Shown here: in pieces, positions 23,924 to 33,500 of the stretch | Position numbering within the stretch: position 1 is the first letter of the stretch | Layout of the letters: each line of letters starts with the position of its first letter | Source of the DNA: CAZIOH01 sp964540815 | GTDB lineage: Bacteria > Myxococcota_A > Polyangia > Fen-1088 | Direction: 5' to 3' | NCBI GenBank assembly: GCA_964540815.1 | Contig: CAZIOH010000003.1 | Location: 1 to 64,000, forward strand | Length of the DNA: 64,000 bases | Position numbers and translations under genes: made by a program | The notes under the pieces: model-generated | The model's input: the letters and a program-made list of their open reading frames with translations, nothing else | Told to the model about the DNA's origin: nothing | Databases searched by the model: none

Positions 23924-24957
23924 CAATAGGACCCCATCACGCTCAACCACCGACCATCGAACAGCAGGCGAGCATCGAGGGCCGCGGTGGGGCGCCCCGC
24001 GGTTGGCCCGTGCGCACCACGGAGCAGCCACCAGGCTCGCACGCCACCCACCACCCCGAGCACCGCGGCGGTCGAGAGCGCGCCGATGGCCACGGCTCGG
24101 CGCGCGCCGGCCGTCTGCCAGGCGCGCGCGAAGTCGTCGTACGAGGTGTTCGTGCTCGCCGTCTCTGCGGGCTGCGCCCGGTTCGAGGCCACCCATGCGC
24201 CGACGCCCGTCCCGAGCGCCACCAGTGAGAGGGAGAGTGGAGCCACGGTCCACGGATCGTGGGCGAGTCGAGCCAGCGCCGATCGCTGGGCGGTGGGCGG
24301 AGTCCGCTCGGTGAGCGCCCCCGAGACCGAGGCCGAGGCCGGGCTTCGATCTTGGGGTGGATGCCCCGGGTCGGACGGGCCGTGGGGAGTCGGGGGACCG
24401 GAGGCCCTTGTCGTCGCGCCCGGCGGGGCGGAGGACGCGGCGACCACGCTGGCGGAGGCGGCTCTGGTCGACGCCGCCGCCGCGCACCGGTCGAGCCCGA
24501 GCTGCGTCGCCTGCACCTGCAGCGGGGGCGGCCGGGTGGCGAGGAACCGGTGATACAGCTCGAGCGCCCGCGGACAGTCTCCGTCGAGGCGGAACGCCTG
24601 CGCCTCCGCGAACAAGAACTCCGGGCGTGGGTCGAGGGCAAAGGCCCCCTCGAGCTCCGCGATCGCGCGATGGAAGTCCCGCGCGGCATAGTGGCCGAGC
24701 CCGCGCACGTACGCCGCCTCGGCCTCGGCCTCGGTGGAGGGGGAGGGCTCGCGCTCGTCCACGGGCGCCGTCCCTCCCGACGGAGACGCCACGGCGGCCC
24801 TCGAGACTGCGCAGCCCACCGCGATCCCCAACGCGACGAGGACGATCCGTCGGAACCCCGAGCCCCGGTCGTGAGTCGGGGGCCACCCACCCCCGGACGA
24901 CCGCCGTCGTTCCGGGAGGTGAAGAGCGCAGGCGCGTGGAAGCTGGGCGGAGCTCAC
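23923..24957 (-). CDS. TPR-containing exported membrane protein
   Basis: 344 residues. An N-terminal hydrophobic segment (FRRIVLVALGIAVGCAVSRAAVA) is a signal or anchor. TPR-like helices at about 75-145 (AAYVRGLGHYAARDFHRAIAELEGAFALDPRPEFLFAEAQAF) follow the pattern of myxobacterial proteins co-encoded with kinases. Two further membrane segments lie near 240-260 and 295-315. GTG 24957 overlaps the kinase stop (GTGA), so I prefer it over an ATG at 24984 inside the kinase gene. It probably links kinase signalling to the RCC1 lipoprotein gene that follows. Confidence 0.65.
   Translation of the reverse strand: MSSAQLPRACALHLPERRRSSGGGWPPTHDRGSGFRRIVLVALGIAVGCAVSRAAVASPSGGTAPVDEREPSPSTEAEAEAAYVRGLGHYAARDFHRAIAELEGAFALDPRPEFLFAEAQAFRLDGDCPRALELYHRFLATRPPPLQVQATQLGLDRCAAAASTRAASASVVAASSAPPGATTRASGPPTPHGPSDPGHPPQDRSPASASVSGALTERTPPTAQRSALARLAHDPWTVAPLSLSLVALGTGVGAWVASNRAQPAETASTNTSYDDFARAWQTAGARRAVAIGALSTAAVLGVVGGVRAWWLLRGAHGPTAGRPTAALDARLLFDGRWLSVMGSY
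24716..24733 (-). repeat. In-frame hexamer repeat (3 x GCCTCG) coding Glu-Ala
   Basis: Three hexamers code the EAEAEA stretch just before the TPR helices of the TPR protein. The unit keeps reading frame. Confidence 0.5.
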
Positions 24958-26960
24958 GGTGGAACGGGGGAATCCGGATCCCACACCTTGACCTCGGGTC
25001 GTGGCGACGCCGAGATCTCGGCGGCCCGCGCGGCTCCCCCCCCGAGCGGTCCTGGAGCGCGACCGCCGGCGTCCTCCTCGGTGGCCACGGCGGCGGTCGG
25101 GGACCGACGAAGAGCCACCGGCGCCCCGTCGGGAACCGAGCGCGGCGACGGGGCCCTGCGCGTGGGTGAGGACGGCCGCCGCTCGCGCGCCATCCCGCTG
25201 CTGCGCGAGGTGGCGTCTTGTTCGAGCGCTTCGGCGGACGACGGCGTGACCCGTGCGCCTCGGGGCTCAGGGCCTCCCGCATGAACGCCGGGGTCGACTT
25301 CCGATCGAAGCGCCGGCTCGGGGGCTGGCTCGCCTGGCCCTCCAGTCCCAGGCGCGCCGAGCCCGGCCGCCGGCACCGTCCGGGGCTGCCATCCGGGCTG
25401 CATCTCCGGCGACGAGGCGTGCGACGCCGAAATCCGCCCGGGAGCACGCCCCGCCCCTCGGACCGCGCCGCCCCGCGAACGCGCGATCGCCAGGCCTGCC
25501 AGGCCCGCCGCCACCGCGGCCATGCCGACCAGCCCCAGCGCGCCGGCCGTCGCGACCGAATGCGAGCGCTTGACCGGCACCGACCCGATCGATCGCCTCG
25601 GCGGATCGCGGACCGCGCGCGTCCCTTGCGTCCACCGCGGCGCGTTCGCCACGGCCGCCGTGCCGGCGGCCCCGTCGGTGAGGGTGCGATCCCCTGGGTC
25701 CGTCGCCGGCTCGCCCGGGTGAGGGCCGGCGGCGCCTGCGCTCACCCATCCCGGGGCCGCCACCCCCTCCTCGACCGGAATGGAAGGCGGTGGCCGCGCC
25801 GGCGACGCCACCGCCTGATCGCGCAGGTGCTCCGCCAGAGATCGACCACTTCGCATGGCGGCGCGCCATTCAGAGACCCGCGCACCGAACAGGGACTCGA
25901 GGTAGGTCGCGGTGTCGAGCGCCGAGCTCGACAGCTGCTCGGCCCGGGCGAGGCGCTCGAGCTCGACCTGCACCGCCTGCGCCGTCGGAGGGCGCTCGCC
26001 GCGCGACCGAGCCAGGCTCCGCACGATCACTTCGACCAGCGGCGCCGGCACCCGCGTCCGTGCCCCCTCGGGGACGCGCACTTCGCCCCGCACGATGCGA
26101 GACATGAGCTCGTAGTCGCTGTCGGCCGCGAAGGCCGGCTGGCCGAACGCCATCTCGAAGAGCAACGTGCCGAGCGCGAACACGTCACTGCGTCGGTCGA
26201 GCGCGTGCCCGAAGCACTGCTCGGGCGACATGTGCGCGAGCTTGCCCTTGAGCTGACCCTGGACCGTCAGGCTCCGCTGCTGGCGCCACTTGGCCACGCC
26301 AAAGTCGGTGAGCTTGACCACGCCGTCAAAGCTGACCAGCACGTTCGACGGTGAGACGTCGCGGTGGACCACCTCGAGCGGGTCCCCGCTCTCCGCGCGC
26401 AGCTCGTGGGCATGGTGGAGCCCGGCGGCCACCGCGGCACCGATCGTCACGACCATCGCGGTCGGGAGCGGGCCCTCCGCCTCGTTCAGCACGGCCCGCA
26501 GATCGCGACCATGCACGTACTCCATGATGAAGTACGGAATCTGTCCGCCGAGCTCGCCAGCGTCCACGCCGACCGGCGCGGCGTCCGCCACGCCCTCGGC
26601 CGCGAGAGCGGCGCGCGCCCCCCCGGAGGCGTCCTCCATCTCGCAGACGTCGTAGACCTGCGGGATGTGTGGATGCGACATGCGCGCCATCAGGCGAGCC
26701 TCGTCGAGGAACATCTGGCGCAGCTGTGGATCGAGTGCGTACTGGGGCAGGAGGCGCTTGATGGCGACGACCTTGCGAAAGTCGCCGGGCCGGGTGGCCT
26801 CGGCCAGGATCAGCTCGGCCATGCCTCCCACCGCCAGCCGGCGGAGCGCGTGGTAGCGACCAAGATGCCGTCGCGCTCCGGGCCATCCGGGCGCTGGCTC
26901 GAAATCAGCAATGGCCACATCCGATCGTAGCCCCGATCGGTCCCATCGCTCAAGGCGCAT
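24954..26960 (-). CDS. Ser/Thr protein kinase with single membrane segment
   Basis: 668 residues. The kinase domain starts near residue 33 (HLGRYHALRRLAVGGMAELILAE), with VAIKRLLP, HRDVSPSNVLVSFD (S replaces the usual K after HRDV), LTDFGVAK and LAHMSPEQ. A Pro/Ala-rich linker, a membrane segment (SVATAGALGLVGMAAVAAGLAGLAIA) and a long disordered tail follow. HRDVSPSN kinases are common in Myxococcota and are usually active. ATG 26960 was chosen; GTG at about 26918 (VAIADFE) is an alternative. First gene of an overlapping kinase-TPR-RCC1 operon. Confidence 0.88.
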   Translation of the reverse strand: MRLERWDRSGLRSDVAIADFEPAPGWPGARRHLGRYHALRRLAVGGMAELILAEATRPGDFRKVVAIKRLLPQYALDPQLRQMFLDEARLMARMSHPHIPQVYDVCEMEDASGGARAALAAEGVADAAPVGVDAGELGGQIPYFIMEYVHGRDLRAVLNEAEGPLPTAMVVTIGAAVAAGLHHAHELRAESGDPLEVVHRDVSPSNVLVSFDGVVKLTDFGVAKWRQQRSLTVQGQLKGKLAHMSPEQCFGHALDRRSDVFALGTLLFEMAFGQPAFAADSDYELMSRIVRGEVRVPEGARTRVPAPLVEVIVRSLARSRGERPPTAQAVQVELERLARAEQLSSSALDTATYLESLFGARVSEWRAAMRSGRSLAEHLRDQAVASPARPPPSIPVEEGVAAPGWVSAGAAGPHPGEPATDPGDRTLTDGAAGTAAVANAPRWTQGTRAVRDPPRRSIGSVPVKRSHSVATAGALGLVGMAAVAAGLAGLAIARSRGGAVRGAGRAPGRISASHASSPEMQPGWQPRTVPAAGLGAPGTGGPGEPAPEPALRSEVDPGVHAGGPEPRGARVTPSSAEALEQDATSRSSGMARERRPSSPTRRAPSPRSVPDGAPVALRRSPTAAVATEEDAGGRAPGPLGGGAARAAEISASPRPEVKVWDPDSPVPP

Positions 26961-27082
26961 TCGTGAGACCGAGGCCAAATCCGCGCCCGCGGGCCGCGCG
27001 CGGGCATCGCCGTGTGGGCATCGCCAGGTGGGCGCGCCCCTTACATGACATGCACCTTGCGCGATCCGGTTCCAGAGGCCCG

Positions 27083-27094
27083 CGGTTGCGCAAC
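27083..27094. promoter_or_regulatory. Palindromic motif copy 1 (CGGTTGCGCAAC)
   Basis: Contains the self-complementary GTTGCGCAAC. It is the upstream copy, 54 bp (about five helical turns) from copy 2, between the divergent kinase and HzsA-like genes. Confidence 0.5.
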
Positions 27095-27130
27095 ACCTCG
27101 CACGCCCCCGTCCAAGAGGAGGTTTCCTCG

Positions 27131-27156
27131 GGGCGGCGGTTGCGCAACCGCCGCCC
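27131..27156. promoter_or_regulatory. Perfect 26-bp palindrome
   Basis: GGGCGGCGGTTGC followed directly by its reverse complement, with no mismatch and no loop. It embeds copy 2 of the GTTGCGCAAC motif. With the other copy it looks like a dimeric regulator site controlling one or both divergent operons; as RNA it would fold into a hairpin but has no T-run. Confidence 0.6.
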
Positions 27157-27355
27157 TTCAGCCGGGTCGGCGAGACGCCGATTCTTCCCTCGCCAGATCT
27201 TTCCGACGCGGACCGACGAAAATTGGCCCCGGAACGGGCGGGCCAGCGCAAGCTCATCGCCCGGTTCGACCATCCCGAGCGTGAGGCGCCACCCAGAAGC
27301 CCTGGGCACGGGTGGCCTCGAACTTGCTCGGCACTTCCGCCACATGAAGGAGCCC

Positions 27356-29608
27356 ATGACCAAACTCATCGCGGACCTCAGGCTATCCACCCCGTCGACG
27401 CGGCGATCGCGCCGAGCGCTGGCACCGAGGGTCGCGGCCCTCTCCCTCTTGGGCTCGTTCGGCTGCTCGGCCAACCAGAGCTCGGCCCCCGCGCTGCCCG
27501 CCGATGTTCGCGCGATCATCTTCCTGCAGCGGGTGCCGCAGAAGGCCACTGGCAACGTCTTCGACTACACCAGCTTCGAGCCGGGCGGACGCATCGCGCA
27601 GCTCGAGCCGCCTTCTCCCGATGGGAAGCTCACGGTGCTCACCTCGGATCCGATGTGGGATGGCGCGGACTTCATGTCGTGGGACCTGTCGTTCGACGCC
27701 AAGCAGATCGCCTTCTCGGCACGGACCCAGGACTCGACCCGCTATCACATCTACACGATGTCCCTCGGTGGGACGGCGTCCGCCCCTCCGACCGTGACGC
27801 AGGTGACCGAGGGCGACAACGACTACGTCTTTCCCGTCTACTTGCCCGGCCAGCGGCTCATGTTCACCACCAACAAGAACGTGGAGGCGGACACGCCCCA
27901 GTTCCAGGACGAGTACGAGCGCGCCATCACCGCCCAGGTCGGGACCATCAACCTCGATGGCTCGAACGAGGTGCTCGGCCCGCGCAATGTGTCGCACCGG
28001 GTGGCGCCCGCGCTGCTCCCCGACGGACACGTCCTTTACACCGAGTGGCGGCACCTCGGCCCGGTCAACGACGGGCACCTGCGCCTCATGAACGGGGACA
28101 TGACCACCGTACGCGAGGCCTTCGGCAGCGAGGCCGGCGCCGTCGGGGGGACCAACAGCTACCTGCGCGGACGTTACGTGGCGCAGACCCCCACGGGGGT
28201 CGAGGTGGTGGCCGTCGGAACATCCCGCGACCGCACGCTGCAGGCCGGCAAGCTCCTGCTCATCAACCTGGCCAAGAGCGAGGCGACCTCCAGCTTCAAG
28301 GACATGACCCCGCTCGTCCCCGGCGATCGCTCGCGCTCCTTCAGCGGCGTCGGGCGCTACTACGACGCCGAGCCGGTGGGCGCCGTCGCCGCGCGCACCT
28401 TCCTCGTGTCCTGGGCGGATGGCCCGGTGCAGTCCGAGGTGGTCGCCACCGCCGGCAACGCCAACTTCGGGATCTACGTGTTCGAGTTCGATCCCACGGC
28501 CACGGGGGCCTCGAGCGGTGGGGTTCGCCACCCGCTCTACGACGATCCGGCCTACTGGGACGTGCAGGCCCGCCCCGTGCGGCCGCGCGCCGAGCCTCCC
28601 GTGACCTCGTCCCCCATCGATGGCGATGGCTTCGTGCTGAGCGCCATCAACGTCTACGACACCAGCCTGCCCGATCAGGTGAACATTCCCCCCGGCGAGG
28701 CGGTGAAGGTCCGGCTCATCGAGGGCTTCTCCGGCGAGGAGGGGCCGCGCCTGTTCGGCACCACCGAGTTCGACGGGCAGTCGCTCTACGGCGAGGTGCC
28801 GGTCGCCCCGGACGGCTCGTTCTCGGCGCGCGTTCCGGCCAACGTGCCGGTGCACCAGCAGGTGATCGACAAGTTCGGGATCGCGCTGGCCGACGAGCCG
28901 GTGTGGATCAGCGGGCGGGCCGGCGAGGCCCGCACCTGCGGGGGCTGCCACGAGGACCGCGCCAAGAGCCCGACCGTCACCCCCGGGCAGATCGACGCGA
29001 TCGTGCAGGGGGCGGTGGACCTCAACGTGCCCCGGGCCCAGAGGGTCTCGATGGACTTCAGCCCCGCTCAGGTGCGCGGCGTCCCCTGGGACAAGGCCAT
29101 TCAGCCCATCCTCGATGCCAAGTGCGTGGCCTGCCACGACGGCGATCCGGCCAAGCCCGGCAATCCCAGCTTCACGGTCACGGACATGACCACCGGCACC
29201 GCGCAGACCTTCGTGTTCGACCTGACGGGCAAGCCGCTGCCGGTGACGGTGGGCGAGAAGATGACCGGGGCCTTCACGGCCTCTTACATCTCGGTGATGG
29301 GCATCGGCGAGCTGCTCGGCGAGGACGCCGTGTCCATCAGCGGGACGCCCTTCGCCTTCGCCAAGGGGGGCGCCGCCCGCGACTCGACCATCATCCAGAC
29401 GCTGAATCCGCCCCAGCGCGACCCGGTGGTGGACACCACCGTGCGCCGCTGGCCAGGCGCGGCGGTGCACCCGGTGGACGTGGGCGGCACCGAGCTCACC
29501 CCGGACGAGTACTACCTGCTCGGCCTCGGCATCGACATGGGCGGGCAGTTCTACTCCCGCGAGAACAAGGACGAAGCCATCGCCTACAACCAGTCGGGTG
29601 CGCCATGA
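27356..29608 (+). CDS. Hydrazine-synthase-alpha-like diheme beta-propeller lipoprotein
   Basis: 750 residues. The N-terminal signal peptide ends LLGSFGC, a lipobox. The first half has TolB/PD40-type propeller strands (SWDLSFDAKQIAFSARTQDS, GDNDYVFPVYLPGQRLMFTT, NVSHRVAPALLPDGHVLYTEW). The second half has two canonical heme c sites, CGGCHED and CVACHDG, separated by about 65 residues. Propeller plus these heme domains resembles the alpha subunit of anammox hydrazine synthase and the many uncharacterised relatives in Planctomycetes and Myxococcota; hydrazine synthesis is not implied. ATG 27356 has AAGGAG 5 bp upstream. It overlaps the HEAT-repeat gene by 4 bp (ATGA). Confidence 0.75.
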   Translation: MTKLIADLRLSTPSTRRSRRALAPRVAALSLLGSFGCSANQSSAPALPADVRAIIFLQRVPQKATGNVFDYTSFEPGGRIAQLEPPSPDGKLTVLTSDPMWDGADFMSWDLSFDAKQIAFSARTQDSTRYHIYTMSLGGTASAPPTVTQVTEGDNDYVFPVYLPGQRLMFTTNKNVEADTPQFQDEYERAITAQVGTINLDGSNEVLGPRNVSHRVAPALLPDGHVLYTEWRHLGPVNDGHLRLMNGDMTTVREAFGSEAGAVGGTNSYLRGRYVAQTPTGVEVVAVGTSRDRTLQAGKLLLINLAKSEATSSFKDMTPLVPGDRSRSFSGVGRYYDAEPVGAVAARTFLVSWADGPVQSEVVATAGNANFGIYVFEFDPTATGASSGGVRHPLYDDPAYWDVQARPVRPRAEPPVTSSPIDGDGFVLSAINVYDTSLPDQVNIPPGEAVKVRLIEGFSGEEGPRLFGTTEFDGQSLYGEVPVAPDGSFSARVPANVPVHQQVIDKFGIALADEPVWISGRAGEARTCGGCHEDRAKSPTVTPGQIDAIVQGAVDLNVPRAQRVSMDFSPAQVRGVPWDKAIQPILDAKCVACHDGDPAKPGNPSFTVTDMTTGTAQTFVFDLTGKPLPVTVGEKMTGAFTASYISVMGIGELLGEDAVSISGTPFAFAKGGAARDSTIIQTLNPPQRDPVVDTTVRRWPGAAVHPVDVGGTELTPDEYYLLGLGIDMGGQFYSRENKDEAIAYNQSGAP

Positions 29609-30570
29609 ACCGGGGCGCCACCAGCCAGCCGTCGTCTACCCTCAGAAGCACCCCCGGAGGCACCCGCATGTTGAAGTCCGCGATACCGTCCGCGCCCCGT
29701 CCCCTCCCGAGCCGGCTCACCGGCACCGTCACCGTCGCCTGTTGGGCCGCGATGGTGGCAGGCGCCGTGGCGATCACCCCTCGCCCGGCGCGCGCCGGAC
29801 AGGGGAGCAGCCCGCAAGCCGTCGCCTCCGCCATCGCCTCGGGCTCCCCGGACGCCATCAAGGCCGAGCTCGAGCGCGCCGAGCACCTGGTCTGTGCCGC
29901 CTGCGTGGACTACGTGCTGCCGCTCATCGACAACGCCGATGCCGGCATCCGCGAGGTCGCGGGGTGGTGGCTGATCCGGCGTGGTGCCAGTCGCCCGGTG
30001 TTCCGAGACATGCTCACGCGTCTCGGTGAGCCGAGCTCCATTCGCGCCCGCAATGCCGCGGACATCCTCGGGGCGTTCGCGCTGCCGCAGGCCATCCCGG
30101 CGCTCGGCGCGGCGCTGTCCAACCCGGTCTTCACCCCCGAGGCGCGGGCGGCCATGGCGGCGGCCCTCGGGAAGATTCACCGTCCAGAGGCGGCCGCGCC
30201 GCTCGGCGCCGCCCTGGCGGACGGCGTGCCCGAGGTCCGGGCCGCGGCGCTGGCGGCCCTGCGCCACGTCGACGGGTTCCGGGATGGGCAGGTGGCGGTC
30301 CCGCTGCTGACCGACGCGGATCCGGAGGTGCGTGTCCAGGCCATCTTCACGGTCGCCGAACGCGGAATCACCGCGGCGGCCATGCCGCTCGTCGGCTTGC
30401 TGCAGAGCGATCCCAGCGCCAGCGTGCGCAGGCGGGCAGCCTGGGCGCTGGGCCAGATCCACGCGTCCGCGGCGATCGCGGCCGGGCCGCTCGGCCAGGC
30501 CGCGAGCTCCGACGCCTCGCCCTTCGTCCGCTCGCTGGCGCGGGCCTCACTGGCGGCGCTGTCGCGTTGA
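29605..30570 (+). CDS. Exported HEAT-repeat protein
   Basis: 321 residues. A signal peptide (VACWAAMVAGAVAITPRPARAG) is followed by HEAT/PBS-lyase-like repeats with the spaced pattern IREVAGWWLIRRG, IRARNAADILGAFA, PEARAAMAAALGKI, PEVRAAALAALRHV, PEVRVQAIFTVAE and VRRRAAWALGQI. It is probably a periplasmic scaffold for the two heme lipoproteins encoded on each side. ATG 29605 overlaps the preceding stop; an internal ATG at 29668 is an alternative. The last stop overlaps the TTG start of the next gene. Confidence 0.75.
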   Translation: MNRGATSQPSSTLRSTPGGTRMLKSAIPSAPRPLPSRLTGTVTVACWAAMVAGAVAITPRPARAGQGSSPQAVASAIASGSPDAIKAELERAEHLVCAACVDYVLPLIDNADAGIREVAGWWLIRRGASRPVFRDMLTRLGEPSSIRARNAADILGAFALPQAIPALGAALSNPVFTPEARAAMAAALGKIHRPEAAAPLGAALADGVPEVRAAALAALRHVDGFRDGQVAVPLLTDADPEVRVQAIFTVAERGITAAAMPLVGLLQSDPSASVRRRAAWALGQIHASAAIAAGPLGQAASSDASPFVRSLARASLAALSR

Positions 30571-33500
30571 CCGGCCGAGGGCGGACAGCGGCGGCGCGCG
30601 GGTGGTCTTGGCCCGTGCGCGCGAGGTGGTGGGAGACCGGCGCGCTCGACGTATGCGCGAGCACCGCCGTCGCCGTCGCCGTCGCCATGGGCGTTGGCGC
30701 GGCGGGCTGCGCGCTGCCGAAGCCCGCGGAGCAGCACTACTACGACCAGCACATTCAGCCGTTCCTCAACAGCTTCTGCGTCGGGAACACCTCGCCCTGC
30801 CACGCGATCGATCCGGGCACCGGGCTGGCGCTCGGCAACCTCGATCTGTCGTCCTTCGAGGCGGTCCAGAAGCGCCCGGACGTCCTGCGCACCTACGGCA
30901 GCTATCCGATGCCGCTCCTGCTCATGAAGGCGGTTCCGGAGTCGTCGGTGCAGATCCCCTACCGCGGGAGGTTCCTTCAAAGCGAGATCCGTCACGCCGG
31001 AGGCAAGAGCCTGTCGACCAGCTCGGACGCCTTCGCCGAGCTGTCGCGGTGGCTGGCCAACGGCGCCAACCGGGACGGCGTCGCGCCGACCGGAAGCAAC
31101 CGGCAGGGGCAAGGAGCCTGCAACACCAGCATCCCGGGCGATCGCAACACCAGCGTGGTCGACACGTCGAGCACCGCCTACCAGCTCTTCACCGCCAACG
31201 TGGCCCCGATGCTGAAGGCGTCGTGCACCTTCGCCACCTGCCACAGCTCGCCTCAGTCGGACTTCTACCTGACCTGCGGCACGGACGACGCCCAGCAGCG
31301 CTTCAACTTCCTGCAGGCAGCCGGGTTCGTCGCCCCCAGGCCCGATCCGACCGCGGCCGCCGGCACCGGCGTCGAGCAGAGCGAGATCCTGCTGCGGCCC
31401 CTGTCCCCCGCCTCGGGTGGGGTCAGTCACACCGGCGGCGTCTTCTTCGCGTCGCGCAGCGACGACACCTGGAAGAGGTGGAGGGACTGGGCGGTGGCGG
31501 TGCAGGCCGATCCCCCCGAGCAGTTCGTCCGCTCGGCGGGCCAGCAGTTCTTCGAGGCGAACGTGATGCCGAAGCTCCTGCAACGTGGGTGCGCCCTCGA
31601 GGGGTGTCACAGCCCGAACGGCTTCAACGACTATCGCCTGCGCCCGGGCGGCCAGGGCTTCTTTGCCCCGACGGCTCTGCGTCGCAACTACGAGACCACC
31701 GTCAACGAGTTCATGGCCGTCGACAGCGTGGACGTCACGCAGTCGCGTGCGGTCAAGAAGACCCTCTTTGCGGCCAGCGGGGGCATTCCCCACCGTGGCG
31801 GCCCGTTGCTCGAGGGGACGGCCGACACCTCGTCGGCGGCGGCCTGCCCGGCCACCTACGATCCCGCCACCGCCACCGCTTTTTGCACCTTCGTCGAGTG
31901 GCACCGCCTCGAGCGCGTCGACCGAGCCTCCAGCGTCTCGCCCATGGGCGCGGCGGCGGCGGGGGCGGCGGCGGGCGGGCAGAGCCTCACGCTCGCGTTC
32001 GTGGCGCGCCCACCCGATCCGGACAACCTGCTCGAGTTCGACACCTATCGCCCGGGGGCGGATCTCCGGCTGGCGGACGCGGCGCTCGATGCCATGGGCC
32101 GGGTCACCGCGGTGACCAATTCACGCAGCGCCCTCGCGGGCTGCGCAGGGCTCGACGCCGGGGGTGGCGGGCTCGACGTGCGCGGCCCCGACTGGAGCTA
32201 CGACGCGAGCCAGCTGGTCTTTGCGGCCCGCACGGCCGCGGCCTCCGGGCTCGATCTGTGGGTGCTGGACGTGACCGCGGGTGGCGTGCCCGGGGCCTGC
32301 CGGCGTCTGACCAGCGACGATGGGCGGATGCTGACCTTCGTGCGCGTGCACAACTTCGATCCGATGTTCGCGCCGGATGGAACCATCGTGTTCGCCTCGA
32401 CCCGGGCCGGGACCCTCACCCCGAAGACCTTCCTGCCGAACGCGGACCTCTTTCGCACGGGACCGGCGGCGGACTTCGGAAACGTCCAGCAGATGACCTA
32501 CCTGCTCGGGTCGGAGCTGTCACCGGCCATGATGCAGGACGGGCGCATCTCGTTCACCGCCGAGAAGGCTTCGCCCGACTTTTACCAGCTGTCAGGGCGC
32601 CGGATGAACTGGGATCTCTCCGACTACCATCCGCTGCTCGCCCAGCGCGCCCAGTCGACCACCACCTTCGATACCACGCTGTACCCGTCGGTGGGGTATG
32701 CGCAGGCCACCGAGATCCGCGAGGGGCTGGACCGCAACTTCCTGGTCATCCTCTCCGACGTCGGGGCCAAGGGCGGTGGCGGGACCCTCGCGACCTTCAA
32801 CCGGTCGATCGGGCCCTTCGAGGCCGACCGCACCGAGAAGACGTTTCTGCGCTCGCTGCACATCGTGGACAGCCAGGCCACCGGGCGATCGAGCACGGTG
32901 GGTGCGTACCGCTCCCCGACGTCGTTGCCGAACGGGGAGATCCTGGCCTCGTACGCCGCCAACGTGCACGACACCCTGGCCGACGTGCCGACCTACGCGC
33001 TGGTGGCGATGAGCATCGGCCAAGGGGCCGACGACGCCAGCGGCGATGCCGCGCGGCGCGTGCTGCTCGGCAGCCCGACCCAGTCCTACGTGGAGGCCAC
33101 CCTCGGGTACAAGCGCTCGGCCACCGCGCTCTTCCACAACATCCCGCAGCTGGTGTTCGGTGGTCACGACATGGGGAACGACTATGCGGTCATGCACTTC
33201 CCCGATCTCCCGATGCTCGCCACCCTGCTCGGCGACAACCTCCGCCACGGACGCAACGTCGCGCGGTTCGACGCGGCCACGGCCCTCAAGATCTACGAGG
33301 AGCGTCCGCCACCCGCGCCGAACCCGCCCGGGCTCCAGGGGTCACAGAACGTGTACGTGGATCGGATCTCGCTCGGCAGCGTGCCGCTCGCGCCCGATCA
33401 CTCGGTCAAGGTCTACGTGCCGGCCCGCAAGCCGCTGGTCCTCGAGCTGGTGGACGGCGATGGGAAGCCGGTCCTGACCATGGGCGAGGAGCACCAGGTC

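Larger units (their letters stand above)
26961..27355. other. Divergent intergenic region with repeated palindrome
   Basis: 395 bp between the kinase (minus) and the HzsA-like operon (plus). It contains two copies of CGGTTGCGCAAC, at 27083-27094 and 27137-27148; the second is the centre of a perfect 26-bp palindrome. No convincing gene: an open frame from 26963 into the downstream gene lacks a recognisable domain. Confidence 0.55.

Noticed and set aside
27383..29470. A 695-residue minus-strand frame opposite the HzsA-like gene
   Set aside because: No domain and shadow-like composition, whereas the plus frame has heme sites and a lipobox.
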